Source: Streptomyces xinghaiensis S187 (lineage in GTDB: Bacteria; Actinomycetota; Actinomycetes; Streptomycetales; Streptomycetaceae). From it: 64,000 bases of DNA. The DNA is taken from the NCBI RefSeq assembly GCF_000220705.2, contig NZ_CP023202.1, positions 4,030,001 through 4,094,000 on the forward strand, given 5' to 3'. Shown here one piece after another: positions 52,388 through 60,922 of the stretch. The translations under genes were made by a program, and so were the position numbers. Each line of letters opens with the position of its first letter. The first letter of the stretch is position 1. The notes under the pieces are model-generated. The model did not search any database and was not told the origin of the DNA. It saw only the letters and a program-made list of their open reading frames with translations.

Positions 52388-53950
52388 GTGTCGCAGAGCG
52401 GACAGGGCAACGAGCCGCAACGTCATGCGTACGAGGGCATCGTGCTGCCTGCCGGTGGCGGCGAGCCGATCGTGCCCGAGCGGCACACGGCGCCCGCGGC
52501 CGGACAGCCGTGGGGGCAGCCCTGGGGCCCGGAGCAGCAGGAGGAGCGGCAGCGGTCCGGGGGAGGGCGGTCGCAGTACGAGCCGCAGGATCAGCAGTAC
52601 GGGCAACAAAATCAGCAGTACGGACAGCAGGACCAGCAGTACGGGTCGCAGGACCAGCAGTACGGGCAGCAGCCGCCGCCCCAGCCGCGGTACGAGCCCC
52701 AGCAGCCGCAGTACGAGCCGCAGCGGCACCGTGAGCCCCTGCCGTCCGCGCCGGGACCGATGCCGCTGCCCGCGGAGGAGACGCAGGTGCTGCCCCCGCA
52801 GAGCCCGGCCCCTCCGGCACCACCCTCGTCCGACGCCGAGGCGACCCAGCTCATGGCGCCGGTGGCCGGGGGTCCGCTGCCGCCGGAGAGGCCTTCCGAG
52901 GCCACCACCTTCCTCGGCCGCCGCACGGACGGCGGCCCCGCTCCGCGGCCGCCGGAGACCGCGGACGAGCAGGCCACCCAGTACATCCCACCCGTACCGG
53001 GCGACGGCCCGGCCCCCGGCCGGCCCTCCGGCCCGCCGCCCGCCGCCGCACCGGCGCCGCCGCCCCCCGGGCACGAGCCCTACGGGGTCAGGCCAGGCTC
53101 GCCCGGCGACCGGCAGCCGCCCGCGGAGTTCGACGGACTGTTCCGGGACTCCCGCGCCGCCGACGGGCCGGACGCCACCCAGCAGATGCCTCGCTTCGAC
53201 CAGCAGTCCCCGCCGCCCCGGCCGCAGTACGGGCAGCAGCAGTTCCAGCAGCCGCCCGCGCCGCACGAGGACCGGGCCCCGCAGGGCCGTGCCGCCCGCC
53301 GCAACGCCGAGCGCAAGCGGCCGCTCTCCCCGGCCGCGCTGGCCGGCATCGTCATCGGCGGCTGCGTCGTGGCCGGCCTGGCGGCGGGAGCCGCGCTCAG
53401 CGGCGGCGACGACGAGGGGTCCGGTGAGGACGACAAGAAGCCGGTCGCCGCGAGCCAGTCGGCGGGCACGGAGCCGTCATCGGCGGCGGACCCGGTGAAG
53501 GAGCAGGCCGAGGCGCTGGACGCGCTGCTCGCGGACAGCAACAACAGCCGGGAGGCGGTGATCAAGGCCGTGCAGAACATCGGCGCCTGCAAGAACCTGC
53601 CGAAGGCCGCCTCGGATCTGCGGGACGCGGCGAAACAGCGGAACGAGCTGGTCACCCGGCTCGGCGAGATCTCCGTCGACCGGCTGCCCGAACACGCGTC
53701 GCTCACCGCCTCGCTGACCAGCGCCTGGAAGGCGTCGGCCGCCGCCGACAACCACTACGCGGCCTGGGCCGACCAGGTGGCCTCCGGCAAGGGCGGCTGC
53801 AAGGGCGGCAAGGCGAAGGTGACCGGCCAGACGGCCAAGGGAAACACGGCCAGCGGACGGGCCACCGAGGCGAAGAAGAAGGCCGCCTCGCTCTGGAACC
53901 CGATCGCCAAGGAGCACGGCCTCACCGAACGGCAGTACCTGCAGCTCTGA
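52388..53950 (+). CDS. Gln/Tyr/Pro-rich single-pass membrane protein
   Basis: A 520-residue protein with a cytoplasmic disordered half. About residues 65-100 contain QQYGQQ/DQQYG repeats, followed by Pro-rich segments and recurring phospho-site-like blocks (EETQVLP, EATQLM, EATTFLG, EQATQYI, DATQQM). One helix (SPAALAGIVIGGCVVAGLAAGAAL, about 317-340) anchors it. The extracytoplasmic C-terminal domain (about 370-520) is helical with two Cys (GACKNLPK, GGCKGGK). Such ATQ/T-containing tails resemble forkhead/kinase-substrate proteins of Streptomyces. The GTG start at 52388 follows AAGGAG. The function is unknown. Confidence 0.8.
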   Translation: MSQSGQGNEPQRHAYEGIVLPAGGGEPIVPERHTAPAAGQPWGQPWGPEQQEERQRSGGGRSQYEPQDQQYGQQNQQYGQQDQQYGSQDQQYGQQPPPQPRYEPQQPQYEPQRHREPLPSAPGPMPLPAEETQVLPPQSPAPPAPPSSDAEATQLMAPVAGGPLPPERPSEATTFLGRRTDGGPAPRPPETADEQATQYIPPVPGDGPAPGRPSGPPPAAAPAPPPPGHEPYGVRPGSPGDRQPPAEFDGLFRDSRAADGPDATQQMPRFDQQSPPPRPQYGQQQFQQPPAPHEDRAPQGRAARRNAERKRPLSPAALAGIVIGGCVVAGLAAGAALSGGDDEGSGEDDKKPVAASQSAGTEPSSAADPVKEQAEALDALLADSNNSREAVIKAVQNIGACKNLPKAASDLRDAAKQRNELVTRLGEISVDRLPEHASLTASLTSAWKASAAADNHYAAWADQVASGKGGCKGGKAKVTGQTAKGNTASGRATEAKKKAASLWNPIAKEHGLTERQYLQL

Positions 53951-54060
53951 TCCGAACGGCGGCGGCCGGCCCCCGGTTCACCTGCCGGGGCGCCGGTGCC
54001 GTGCCCGTCGTGCACCCGGCGGCTGCGGCGCGCCCGAACCGGGCCGCGCCGTGCCCCGCG

Positions 54061-55380
54061 TCACTCCTCGGCGGCCCTGCTCTGCGCATAGGTGTAGCGG
54101 CGCTCCAGGGTCTTGGCCACGTTGACGAAGCCGTCGCGCGACGCCACCAGGCGGCCGTCCCGCACCTCCTGGAACGACACCATCGTGTTGGCGATCCGCG
54201 GATAGTCGCTCGCGCCCAGCACGTCCTGGTAGTTCCAGCTCAGCTTGGGGGTCAGCCCGCCGGTGTCGATGCCGTCGGCGCCGATGCCGCTGTCGAGCGC
54301 CTGGCGCAGCGACCGGCCCGTGACGGGACCGTCGTGGATCGACTCGATCAGCCGGTGCAGCACCGTGTAGGCGATCCAGGTGGTCTGGACGCCCGGGTCG
54401 GAGACGTCGACGCGGTTGTCGCTGAAGGCGTGTTCGCGGACGACCGCGCGCATCGTGTCCCAGGCCGGGTCGTCCGCCGCCGGGTACCAGCCGGTGACGG
54501 AGGCGCCCTCGAAGGGGCTGCCGGAGCCGCCGGTGCGGTCCACGAGCGACTGCTGGACGCTGCCGAGGACGGAGGCCAGCCGGATCGGCTCGCCGCTCTC
54601 GCGCAGCCGGCGGAAGGAGTCGAAGAAGGTGTCGGTGCGGTCGCCGAGGGCGGCGGTGACACACGCGCCCTCCGTACCCCGGTCCTCGACCTCCAGGAGC
54701 TCCAGGGCGAGCTCGCTCTGCCGCTTGTACTCGGAGGCGTCCTCGGGGGCGCGCACGTCGCTGGCCTCCTCCCGGTCGCCCTCGGCCAGGCCGGCGCTGA
54801 TCAGGGAGGGCATCTGGTCGCCGTTGATGGTGTCGGGACGGACCAGGGTGACGCGCTCGCACTGCGCCGCGAGCTGCCGGCCGCTGCCGGCGATCAGGGT
54901 GGCGTGCCCGCCGTTGACGGGATAGGACAGCGGGCTGGTGAACTCCTCGTCGGTGACCCCGTAGCCGCCGATGTACGGGATGCCCTCGGATTCCAGGGGC
55001 GACATGAAGGCGCGTCCGTGCTGGCTGTAGGAGCCGACCACCGCGGCGACCTCCTCGGCCACGGCGCGGCGTGCGCAGCGTCCGGCGCTGACGGTGTCGT
55101 TGTGCTCGTTGCAGGTGATGACCTTCAGTTCGTGGCCGTTGATGCCGCCGTTCTCGTTGACCCAGCGGGCGTAGGCCCGGGCCATGGCGGGCATCCCGGG
55201 CATGTTCGTCGCCGAGGTGCCCTCGGGGGCCCAGGTCATCACGGTCACCGGATCCTTGGTGCCCGAGGTGCCGGTGAGGCTGCCGCAGCCGGCGAGCAGC
55301 GAGGCGCAGACCGCCGTCGCGGCCGCGACGGTGACCGCCCTGCGCGGAAATGGGGGGGTGGGGCGTAGCCGTCCAGTCAT
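54061..55380 (-). CDS. ABC transporter substrate-binding lipoprotein (branched-chain amino-acid type)
   Basis: A 439-residue exported lipoprotein. A signal peptide ends with the lipobox LLAGC at Cys32. The mature part is a periplasmic-binding-protein type I fold: WAPEGTSATNMPGMPAMARAYARWVNENGGINGHELKVITCNEHND, then VVGSYSQHGRAFMSPLESEGIPYIGG. This is the LivJ/Peripla_BP_6 pattern. No permease or ATPase gene is adjacent, so it is an orphan. It may serve a distant transporter or be a sensor. The ATG at 55380 gives an Arg-containing n-region as expected. Confidence 0.87.
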   Translation of the reverse strand: MTGRLRPTPPFPRRAVTVAAATAVCASLLAGCGSLTGTSGTKDPVTVMTWAPEGTSATNMPGMPAMARAYARWVNENGGINGHELKVITCNEHNDTVSAGRCARRAVAEEVAAVVGSYSQHGRAFMSPLESEGIPYIGGYGVTDEEFTSPLSYPVNGGHATLIAGSGRQLAAQCERVTLVRPDTINGDQMPSLISAGLAEGDREEASDVRAPEDASEYKRQSELALELLEVEDRGTEGACVTAALGDRTDTFFDSFRRLRESGEPIRLASVLGSVQQSLVDRTGGSGSPFEGASVTGWYPAADDPAWDTMRAVVREHAFSDNRVDVSDPGVQTTWIAYTVLHRLIESIHDGPVTGRSLRQALDSGIGADGIDTGGLTPKLSWNYQDVLGASDYPRIANTMVSFQEVRDGRLVASRDGFVNVAKTLERRYTYAQSRAAEE

Positions 55381-55561
55381 GGGTAGGGACGATTCCGCCC
55401 GGCCGGTAACTCCGTCGTGATGAAAGGTCAACACGCGGTGACGGGAGGGTGAACAGCGGGGGTGCGGAAAGGCCGCCGCCGAGCGGAACGTACCATTCCA
55501 TCCTGTGCAGGGTTCGGAGAGGTCTTCCCGTCGCGGCCACCGCTCACTCAGTATGGGCGGT

Positions 55562-55999
55562 ATGCCGCTCAATGACATGCCCTGGTGGCGCTGGCGCGCC
55601 CATGTGCGTTCCGCGCTCCACATGCTCTCGGACCCCGTGTTCCAGCAGGAGTGCTGGCTGGCCGGACGGGAGGGATACGGGGACGTCACCGACGCCGTCT
55701 ACCGGCTGGTCGAGGACACCTGGCTCGACAACTGGTCGGCGGAGAAGTACGTCGGGACGATCTTCCGCGACTCCCAGGAGGCCGCGCTCGTCGACGTCGC
55801 CGTGCTGCGCGTGCTGCGCATCATGCACCAGGTCGGCCCGGACGCCCCCGTCGCCGTCTACCTCGAGCACCACGGCTGGCCGGAGGCCGTACGGGCCGCG
55901 CGCGACGCGCACGTACGGCTGGCGCAGAACGACGGCGAGGACCCGGACGCCCCGCCGCGCTCCCTGGACGCGCTCGCGCTGATGGCCCGGGCGGTCTGA
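55562..55999 (+). CDS. small conserved protein of unknown function
   Basis: About 145 residues, cytoplasmic, helical, Trp-rich. Distinct segments are MPWWRWRAHVRSALHMLSD, QQECWLAGREGYGDVTDAVYRLVEDTWLDNWS and VDVAVLRVLRIMHQVGPDAPV. I recognise it as a type widely found in Streptomyces but have no function. The start is uncertain: ATG 55562, ATG 55553 or GTG 55505. It is divergent from the lipoprotein gene and followed 119 bp later by purU. Confidence 0.65.
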   Translation: MPLNDMPWWRWRAHVRSALHMLSDPVFQQECWLAGREGYGDVTDAVYRLVEDTWLDNWSAEKYVGTIFRDSQEAALVDVAVLRVLRIMHQVGPDAPVAVYLEHHGWPEAVRAARDAHVRLAQNDGEDPDAPPRSLDALALMARAV

Positions 56000-56118
56000 C
56001 GGGCCGGGCGGAGCGCCGGGCCGCGGGGCCGGACGGCCGGACGGCCGTCTCCGGGGGCGGCCGGGCGGATATGGACCGGGCCGCTGGGGACCGGGCGGAT
56101 GTGGGAGCCTATGGGGTC

Positions 56119-57060
56119 ATGAGCGAGTCGCAGCCCGCCGCCTCCGGGCAGGCCCCCGAGCAGTACATCCTCACCCTGTCGTGTCCCGACCGGCAGGGCA
56201 TCGTCCACGCCGTGTCCAGTTACCTGTTCATGACCGGCTGCAACATCGAGGACAGCCAGCAGTTCGGCGACCACGACACCGGACTGTTCTTCATGCGGGT
56301 GCACTTCAGCGGCGGCACCGCCGGCCAGGGCCGCTACGGCGGCCGCCCCCCGGGCGAGGACGGCCGCGCCCAGGAGCCCGTCACGCTGGAGAAGCTGCGC
56401 GCCAGCTTCGCCGCCATCGGCGACTCGTTCCGCATGGACTGGCAGCTGCACCGGGCCGACGAGAAGATGCGCGTGGTGCTCATGGTCAGCAAGTTCGGGC
56501 ACTGCCTGAACGACCTGCTGTTCCGCACCCGGATCGGGGCGCTGCCGGTCGAGATCGCGGCCGTGGTGTCCAACCACACGGACTTCCGCGAGCTCGTCGA
56601 GTCCTACGACATTCCCTTCCACCACATTCCGGTGACCAGGGAGAACAAGCCGGAGGCCGAGGCGCGGCTGCTGGAGCTGGTGCGCACGGAGCGCGTCGAA
56701 CTCGTCGTGCTGGCCCGCTACATGCAGGTGCTCTCCGACGATCTGTGCAAGCAGCTGTCCGGCCGGATCATCAACATCCACCACTCCTTTCTGCCGAGTT
56801 TCAAGGGCGCCAAGCCGTACCACCAGGCGCACGCCCGGGGCGTGAAGCTGATCGGTGCCACGGCGCACTATGTGACGGCCGATCTCGACGAGGGCCCGAT
56901 CATCGAGCAGGAGGTCGAGCGCGTCGGGCACGAGGTCAGTCCCGAGCAGCTCGTCGCCGTCGGCCGTGACGTGGAGTGCCAGGCGCTGGCGCGCGCGGTG
57001 AAGTGGCACAGCGAGCACCGGGTCCTGCTCAACGGCCACCGGACCGTGGTCTTCACCTGA
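56119..57060 (+). CDS. purU: formyltetrahydrofolate deformylase
   Basis: A 313-residue hydrolase releasing formate and tetrahydrofolate from 10-formyl-THF, balancing the one-carbon pool. The N-terminal ACT domain starts YILTLSCPDRQGIVHAVSSYLF. The C-terminal formyltransferase-like domain contains VVSNHTDFRELVESYDIPFHHIPV, LARYMQVLSDDL, NIHHSFLPSFKGAKPYHQA (with the catalytic Asn/His) and the conserved Asp in ADLDEGPIIEQ. A short Gly/Arg insert (about residues 62-78) lies within the ACT region. ATG 56119 is the standard start. The gene is monocistronic, with a hairpin at 57086-57109. Confidence 0.95.
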   Translation: MSESQPAASGQAPEQYILTLSCPDRQGIVHAVSSYLFMTGCNIEDSQQFGDHDTGLFFMRVHFSGGTAGQGRYGGRPPGEDGRAQEPVTLEKLRASFAAIGDSFRMDWQLHRADEKMRVVLMVSKFGHCLNDLLFRTRIGALPVEIAAVVSNHTDFRELVESYDIPFHHIPVTRENKPEAEARLLELVRTERVELVVLARYMQVLSDDLCKQLSGRIINIHHSFLPSFKGAKPYHQAHARGVKLIGATAHYVTADLDEGPIIEQEVERVGHEVSPEQLVAVGRDVECQALARAVKWHSEHRVLLNGHRTVVFT

Positions 57061-57085
57061 GGGCCCGGTCCGCGGACGGACGGGC

Positions 57086-57109
57086 GCCCGGGCCGGTTCA
57101 TGCCCGGGC
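57086..57109. terminator. hairpin between purU and the zinc-finger gene
   Basis: Two self-complementary GCCCGGGC blocks (57086-57093, 57102-57109) separated by 8 nt can form an 8-bp stem. Confidence 0.4.
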
Positions 57110-57123
57110 CGGGTCCGGGCCGG

Positions 57124-57151
57124 CTCACAGCCAGGACCTCACAGCCAGGAC
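57124..57151. repeat. 14-bp perfect tandem duplication over a stop codon
   Basis: CTCACAGCCAGGAC occurs twice in tandem. The second copy holds the stop and last codons of the minus-strand zinc-finger gene. Confidence 0.9.
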
Positions 57152-58380
57152 AGCGAGGCCGCGGCCGCCAGGACGTCGTGGATCGCCTCCCGGTCCCCCT
57201 CCTGGCCGGCCGCCGCCTCCTCCGGCGGTACGTGCCCCGCGGCGAGCCGGCAGAACTCGGCCCCGTCCAGGGCGACATGGGCCACGGCCTTCTCCGCCGA
57301 GGGTGCCGCGGCCGGTGAGTCCAGGGCGATGTACCAGTGCCCGCCGCCGCTGCCCTCCACCTCCAGGTGCAGGGTCCGGCCGGGCGAGCCCGCGGTGACC
57401 AGGCTGCGCGGCGGTCCGGCGAGACCGTCCCGGCGGCGCCGCGCGAGGGCGCCCGGCAGGAGCCGCGCGGTCAGGTCGATCATGCGGTGCAGATGCGGCG
57501 ACAGCGGCGGCCGGTACGGGTAGTCGACGGCTTCCGCGATGTCACCGGCGCGCACCCAGCAGGCGAAGGCGCGTTCGAGGAACGAGTCGCTCAGCGGCAG
57601 GGTCAGCCCGTCGTAGGGCACGGTCAGTCCATGGGTGTCGCGCAGGGAGACGGCGCGGACCAGGGCGTGCGTCTGGCCCCGCCAGGCGTCCCGGACCGCG
57701 CCCGGCGAGGGGACGGGCCTCCGTCTCCAGTAGACCTCCACCCGGTCCGCCGGGGAGGCGTGGCCGTCCGGCGGTGGCGCGGAGGGTGACAGCGCGTCCT
57801 CCAGCGGGTCGTCCAGCCCCAGAACGGCGGCGATCAGGCCGTCCACCGCCGTCAGCTGCCCGAGCGCCCCGGCGACGGTGGCGACCCGGCTCCGTTCCCG
57901 CTGCCCGTCGAACCACTTGAGCGGCACCGGCGCCCGCCACTCGGACTCGCCCATGTCGTGCAGCAGGGTGTCGAGCCGGGCGGTCTCGGCGTCGTACGGT
58001 GCCGCCCACTCCGGTACGGGGATACGGGCCGGGCGGCGCCCGAGGCAGCCGGCCAGCACCCGGGAGCGCAGCTGCGGGTCGAGGTCGAGGTTGTCCTCCG
58101 GGTGCAGCAGGGCGACCGCGTCGCGCAGCCGCAGGGCCTCGTCGGCGCAGGGCGCGCAGTCGGTGAGATGGGCCTCGACGGCCGCGGTCTCCTGGGCGGA
58201 GCACGCGGCGAGGGCCCAGGCGCCCAGCAGGGATTTGAGCACCCTGTGGTCGGTGGGCGGCGGTCCCGCGGCGAGGGAGGTGCCGTCGCCGAGCGCGTGG
58301 CCGGTGGCGGCGCCGGGCGGTCCGGAGGGCAGGGAGGGTCCGGGGCCGGCTCCGGGACCGGGGCCGGCGGGGCCGTTCAC
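57139..58380 (-). CDS. zinc-finger anti-sigma-like protein with MDMPI-type domain
   Basis: A 413-residue protein. A Gly/Pro tail leads to an anti-sigma zinc-binding helix (LLGAWALAACSAQETAAVEAHLTDCAPCADEA, His-x3-Cys-x2-Cys). A maleylpyruvate-isomerase/DinB-like four-helix domain follows (EWAAPYDAETARLDTLLHDM ... WRGQTHALVRAV), then a C-terminal beta domain (LHLEVEGSGGGHWYIALDS). The ATG overlaps the sigma-factor stop by 4 bp, so it is co-translated with it and should hold that sigma factor inactive. No membrane helix is seen, so it may act in the cytosol and sense redox or metal through the zinc site. Confidence 0.88.
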   Translation of the reverse strand: MNGPAGPGPGAGPGPSLPSGPPGAATGHALGDGTSLAAGPPPTDHRVLKSLLGAWALAACSAQETAAVEAHLTDCAPCADEALRLRDAVALLHPEDNLDLDPQLRSRVLAGCLGRRPARIPVPEWAAPYDAETARLDTLLHDMGESEWRAPVPLKWFDGQRERSRVATVAGALGQLTAVDGLIAAVLGLDDPLEDALSPSAPPPDGHASPADRVEVYWRRRPVPSPGAVRDAWRGQTHALVRAVSLRDTHGLTVPYDGLTLPLSDSFLERAFACWVRAGDIAEAVDYPYRPPLSPHLHRMIDLTARLLPGALARRRRDGLAGPPRSLVTAGSPGRTLHLEVEGSGGGHWYIALDSPAAAPSAEKAVAHVALDGAEFCRLAAGHVPPEEAAAGQEGDREAIHDVLAAAASLSWL

Positions 58381-58967
58381 GGGTTTCTCCCGTAGCCGGG
58401 AGACGAGCCGGTGCGGTCACCGTCACCGGCGCGGTTGTTCGCGGACGAGAGCAGCTGCAGGCCGAGCCGGAGCCGCCGCCGGGCCTCGTCCTCGGTGACG
58501 CCGAGGTCGGCGGCGGCCTGGCGGTAGTCGCGGCGTTTGAAGTAGGCCAGCTCCAGCGCGTCCCGCAGCGGTGCCGGCATGGAGGTGACGATGTAGTCGG
58601 CGCGGGCGGCGCGGGAGGCGGCGCGCACCTTCTCCTCGACCTCCTCCGCGGTCCGGGCGTCGCCTGCGCGCATCAGTTCGGCCTCGGCGGCCCGCAGCCG
58701 GTGCACGGACTGCCGCTGGGCGAGGGAGGCGATCCAGGAGCGCATCGGGCCCTGTCCGGGGTCGTAGGCGTCCGGGTGTTCCCAGATGTGGGCGAAGACG
58801 TCGCGGGTGACCCGGTCCGCGGCCTCCTCGTCACCGAGCACCCGGTACGCCAGGCTGTGAACAAGAGAGGCGAACCGGTCGTACAGTTCACCGAGTGCGG
58901 CGGCCTCGCCGCGCGCCAGGCGCTGCTGCATCTTCCGGTCCCACCGGGGTGGTGCGTCGTTCGCCAT
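58377..58967 (-). CDS. ECF-type RNA polymerase sigma factor
   Basis: A 196-residue sigma factor with region 2 (ALGELYDRFASLVHSLAYRVLGDEEAADRVTRDVFAHIWEHPDAYDPGQG) and region 4 (MPAPLRDALELAYFKRRDYRQAAADLGVTEDEARRRLRLGLQLL). No region 3 is present. The ATG at 58967 gives a short N-terminus. The pair with the downstream zinc-finger protein is the classic ECF sigma/anti-sigma arrangement. The regulon is unknown. The upstream gap to the STAS gene is divergent (59 kb region). Confidence 0.9.
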   Translation of the reverse strand: MANDAPPRWDRKMQQRLARGEAAALGELYDRFASLVHSLAYRVLGDEEAADRVTRDVFAHIWEHPDAYDPGQGPMRSWIASLAQRQSVHRLRAAEAELMRAGDARTAEEVEEKVRAASRAARADYIVTSMPAPLRDALELAYFKRRDYRQAAADLGVTEDEARRRLRLGLQLLSSANNRAGDGDRTGSSPGYGRNP

Positions 58968-59186
58968 ACGGCCCCCATTCGTGCCGTGTCGTCGTTCGGC
59001 CGCCCGCTGTGGTCGGGATCATTCCGCACTCCGCACGACGAATGTAGTGGGCGGGTTCCGCGGCGCACGTTTTTTTGCGGCAGCAGGCCCCTTCCGGGCA
59101 CGGCGAAGGGTATAGATCTCGTCACTTTGCCCGCTGCCACGGCCCACCGGGGGCAAGGCTGTGCCTAGAGTCGATGGAAGAGCCGC

Positions 59187-59651
59187 ATGACGAAAGGTGT
59201 TTCGGGGGAGAGTGGCCGGACGGCGGAAACGGGAAGAACTGCTTCCGGATCCGGGAGACGAAGGGACTTCGCGCGCGTGACCTTGAAGGTGATGGAAGAC
59301 GAGCAGGGCGCCTGGGCCATTCTCCAAGTCAGTGGGGAAATGGACCTGGTGACCTCGCCCGCGGTACGTCAGCACGTGCACGACGCGGTGGCCGACGGCC
59401 GCCGCAGCCTGGTGCTCGACCTCTCCGGGGTCCGGTTCTGCGACTCCAGCGGTGTGGGCGTCCTGATCGCCGCGCGGCGGCTGATGCGCTCCTGCCAGGG
59501 GCGGCTGCGGCTGATCCTCCCGGCCCGCGGCGCGGAGGACGGCTCCCACGTCAACCGGGTGCTCGCCGCGCTCGGCGTCCGGCGGCTCTTCGAGGTCTAC
59601 CCGGACGTGACCTCCGCGCTGGACGAGACGGCCCCGCCCCTCTCGGCCTGA
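59187..59651 (+). CDS. STAS-domain anti-sigma factor antagonist
   Basis: A 154-residue protein with an STAS fold. A Ser/Thr/Gly N-terminal extension (~30 residues) precedes ILQVSGEMDLVTSPAVRQHVHDAVADGRRSLVLDLSGVRFCDSSGVGVLIAARR. The conserved DSS in the latter contains the Ser that anti-sigma kinases phosphorylate in SpoIIAA/RsbV. It would release a sigma factor by partner switching, and a HATPase-type protein is encoded at 60923. The ATG at 59187 has only a weak ribosome site. Its 3' end is tandemly duplicated. Confidence 0.9.
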   Translation: MTKGVSGESGRTAETGRTASGSGRRRDFARVTLKVMEDEQGAWAILQVSGEMDLVTSPAVRQHVHDAVADGRRSLVLDLSGVRFCDSSGVGVLIAARRLMRSCQGRLRLILPARGAEDGSHVNRVLAALGVRRLFEVYPDVTSALDETAPPLSA

Positions 59652-59676
59652 GTCCCCCGCCCCTCTCGCCTGAGTC
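59632..59676. repeat. 22/23-bp tandem duplication over a stop codon
   Basis: The end of the STAS gene including TGAGTC (59632-59654) is repeated at 59655-59676 with one base missing, followed by a run of CCCCGG units. Confidence 0.85.
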
Positions 59677-59953
59677 CCCCGCCCCGGCCCCGGCCCCGGC
59701 CCCGGCCGGTCCGGCGGTCGCGCGGGCCCGCCCGCCGTCCTTCCGTGCGCCGCGCATGCGCCGTGCTCTCCCCGGGCGTGCGGCTGTGCCGCGGGTTCTC
59801 CGGCGCCTTCTCCCACTCTCCCGCCCGGCGCACACCGCGCGCCGGGCAGCCATCGGTGCGCGCTGTCCGCTCCCTTCCGTGAACTTCGCCTGAACACCGA
59901 ACGTACGTACCATCATCTGAGGTCAGCCCCGTCACGACGCAACCGAGGTCACC

Positions 59954-60535
59954 GTGGACAGCTCTGAGTACGAGCGCAAGATCGCTTCTCGTTTCGCCTC
60001 CTTCGACCAGGACGGCAACGGCCATATCTCCCGCGAGGACTTCCACACCGCCGCGGCGGCCGTGCTGAGGGAGTTCGGAACGGCGGCCAGGTCGGACTGC
60101 GGGCAGGCGCTGTACCACGGTGCCGAGGGGTTCTGGCAGGGCATGGCCGGCATGGCCGACCGGGACGGCGACCAGCGCATATCCCGTGAGGAGTTCACGC
60201 ACGGCGCGGTGAAGCGGCTGCGCGACAACCCGCAGAGCTTCGCCGAGATCGCCCGGCCCTTCCTCCGCGCGGTGATGGCGGTCGCGGCCGGCGTCTGCTC
60301 CGGAGGAAAGGGCGGTACGCGCGGTACGGGCGGCGGCGGCACGGGCCGGGACTCCGGCAACGCCGGTACGGTGACGGTCGACCAGGCCGAGCGGGTGCTG
60401 CTCGCCCTGGGTGTGCGCGAGGACCTGCGCGGTACGGTCGCGGCGGCGCTGGACAAGGACGGCGACGGCCGGATCACGGAGAAGGACGCGGTGAGCGCCT
60501 TCGCCGCGTACTACACCACCCCCGAGCCGGAGTGA
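59954..60535 (+). CDS. EF-hand calcium-binding protein
   Basis: A 193-residue protein with three clear EF-hand loops, DQDGNGHISREDF (residues ~14-26), DRDGDQRISREEF (about 74-86) and DKDGDGRITEKDA (about 170-182). Each has Asp at positions 1, 3 and 5 and an acidic residue at or near position 12. A fourth, degenerate hand is likely around DNPQSFAEIARPFL. Streptomyces encode several calmodulin-like EF-hand proteins. Ca2+ sensing or buffering is likely; the targets are unknown. The start is GTG 59954. A strong terminator follows (60610-60638). Confidence 0.93.
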   Translation: MDSSEYERKIASRFASFDQDGNGHISREDFHTAAAAVLREFGTAARSDCGQALYHGAEGFWQGMAGMADRDGDQRISREEFTHGAVKRLRDNPQSFAEIARPFLRAVMAVAAGVCSGGKGGTRGTGGGGTGRDSGNAGTVTVDQAERVLLALGVREDLRGTVAAALDKDGDGRITEKDAVSAFAAYYTTPEPE

Positions 60536-60609
60536 CGGCGGCGGACCCTCACGGACCGTACCCGCGGCGGCGGACGCCGATCGCGGCCGGTCACACCCAG
60601 TGAACCGAG

Positions 60610-60638
60610 CGGCCCCCGGGAAGCCTTCCCGGGGGCCG
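60610..60638 (+). terminator. terminator after the EF-hand gene
   Basis: Perfect 13-bp stem CGGCCCCCGGGAA / TTCCCGGGGGCCG with a 3-nt loop (60610-60622 and 60626-60638). Confidence 0.8.
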
Positions 60639-60922
60639 GCGCGTCGTACGGCGCCGGCGCCGTTTCCCCTCCGCCCCCGCGCCCCCGGCGGAGGAGCGCG
60701 CGCCCCGCTGGAACGCCGTGGAGACCTTGGGGCGCCCGGTGTTCGACTGGCGGCACCGCGGGTCGCACAGTATGCAGTACGCGTACTCCTTTGCGCCGGA
60801 ATATGCCCGAAGCGCTTGTTCGGGTGACTGTACGTCAACCATGCTGTTCTCCGTCGGGGTCACTTTCCGTGATCATTGGGAGACGCGCGGCGATGGGTCC
60901 GCCGGTTCGGATGGTGTGAGCG

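Noticed and set aside
52612..52700. CRISPR-like repeat from CAGCAGTACGGGCAGCA units
   Set aside because: The repeats are in frame and encode QQYG units of a protein; there are no unique spacers.
60591..60863. 90-residue minus-strand frame starting MTPTENSMVDVQ
   Set aside because: It lies over the EF-hand terminator and the promoter region of the HATPase gene, ends in Arg-rich low complexity and shows no known domain.
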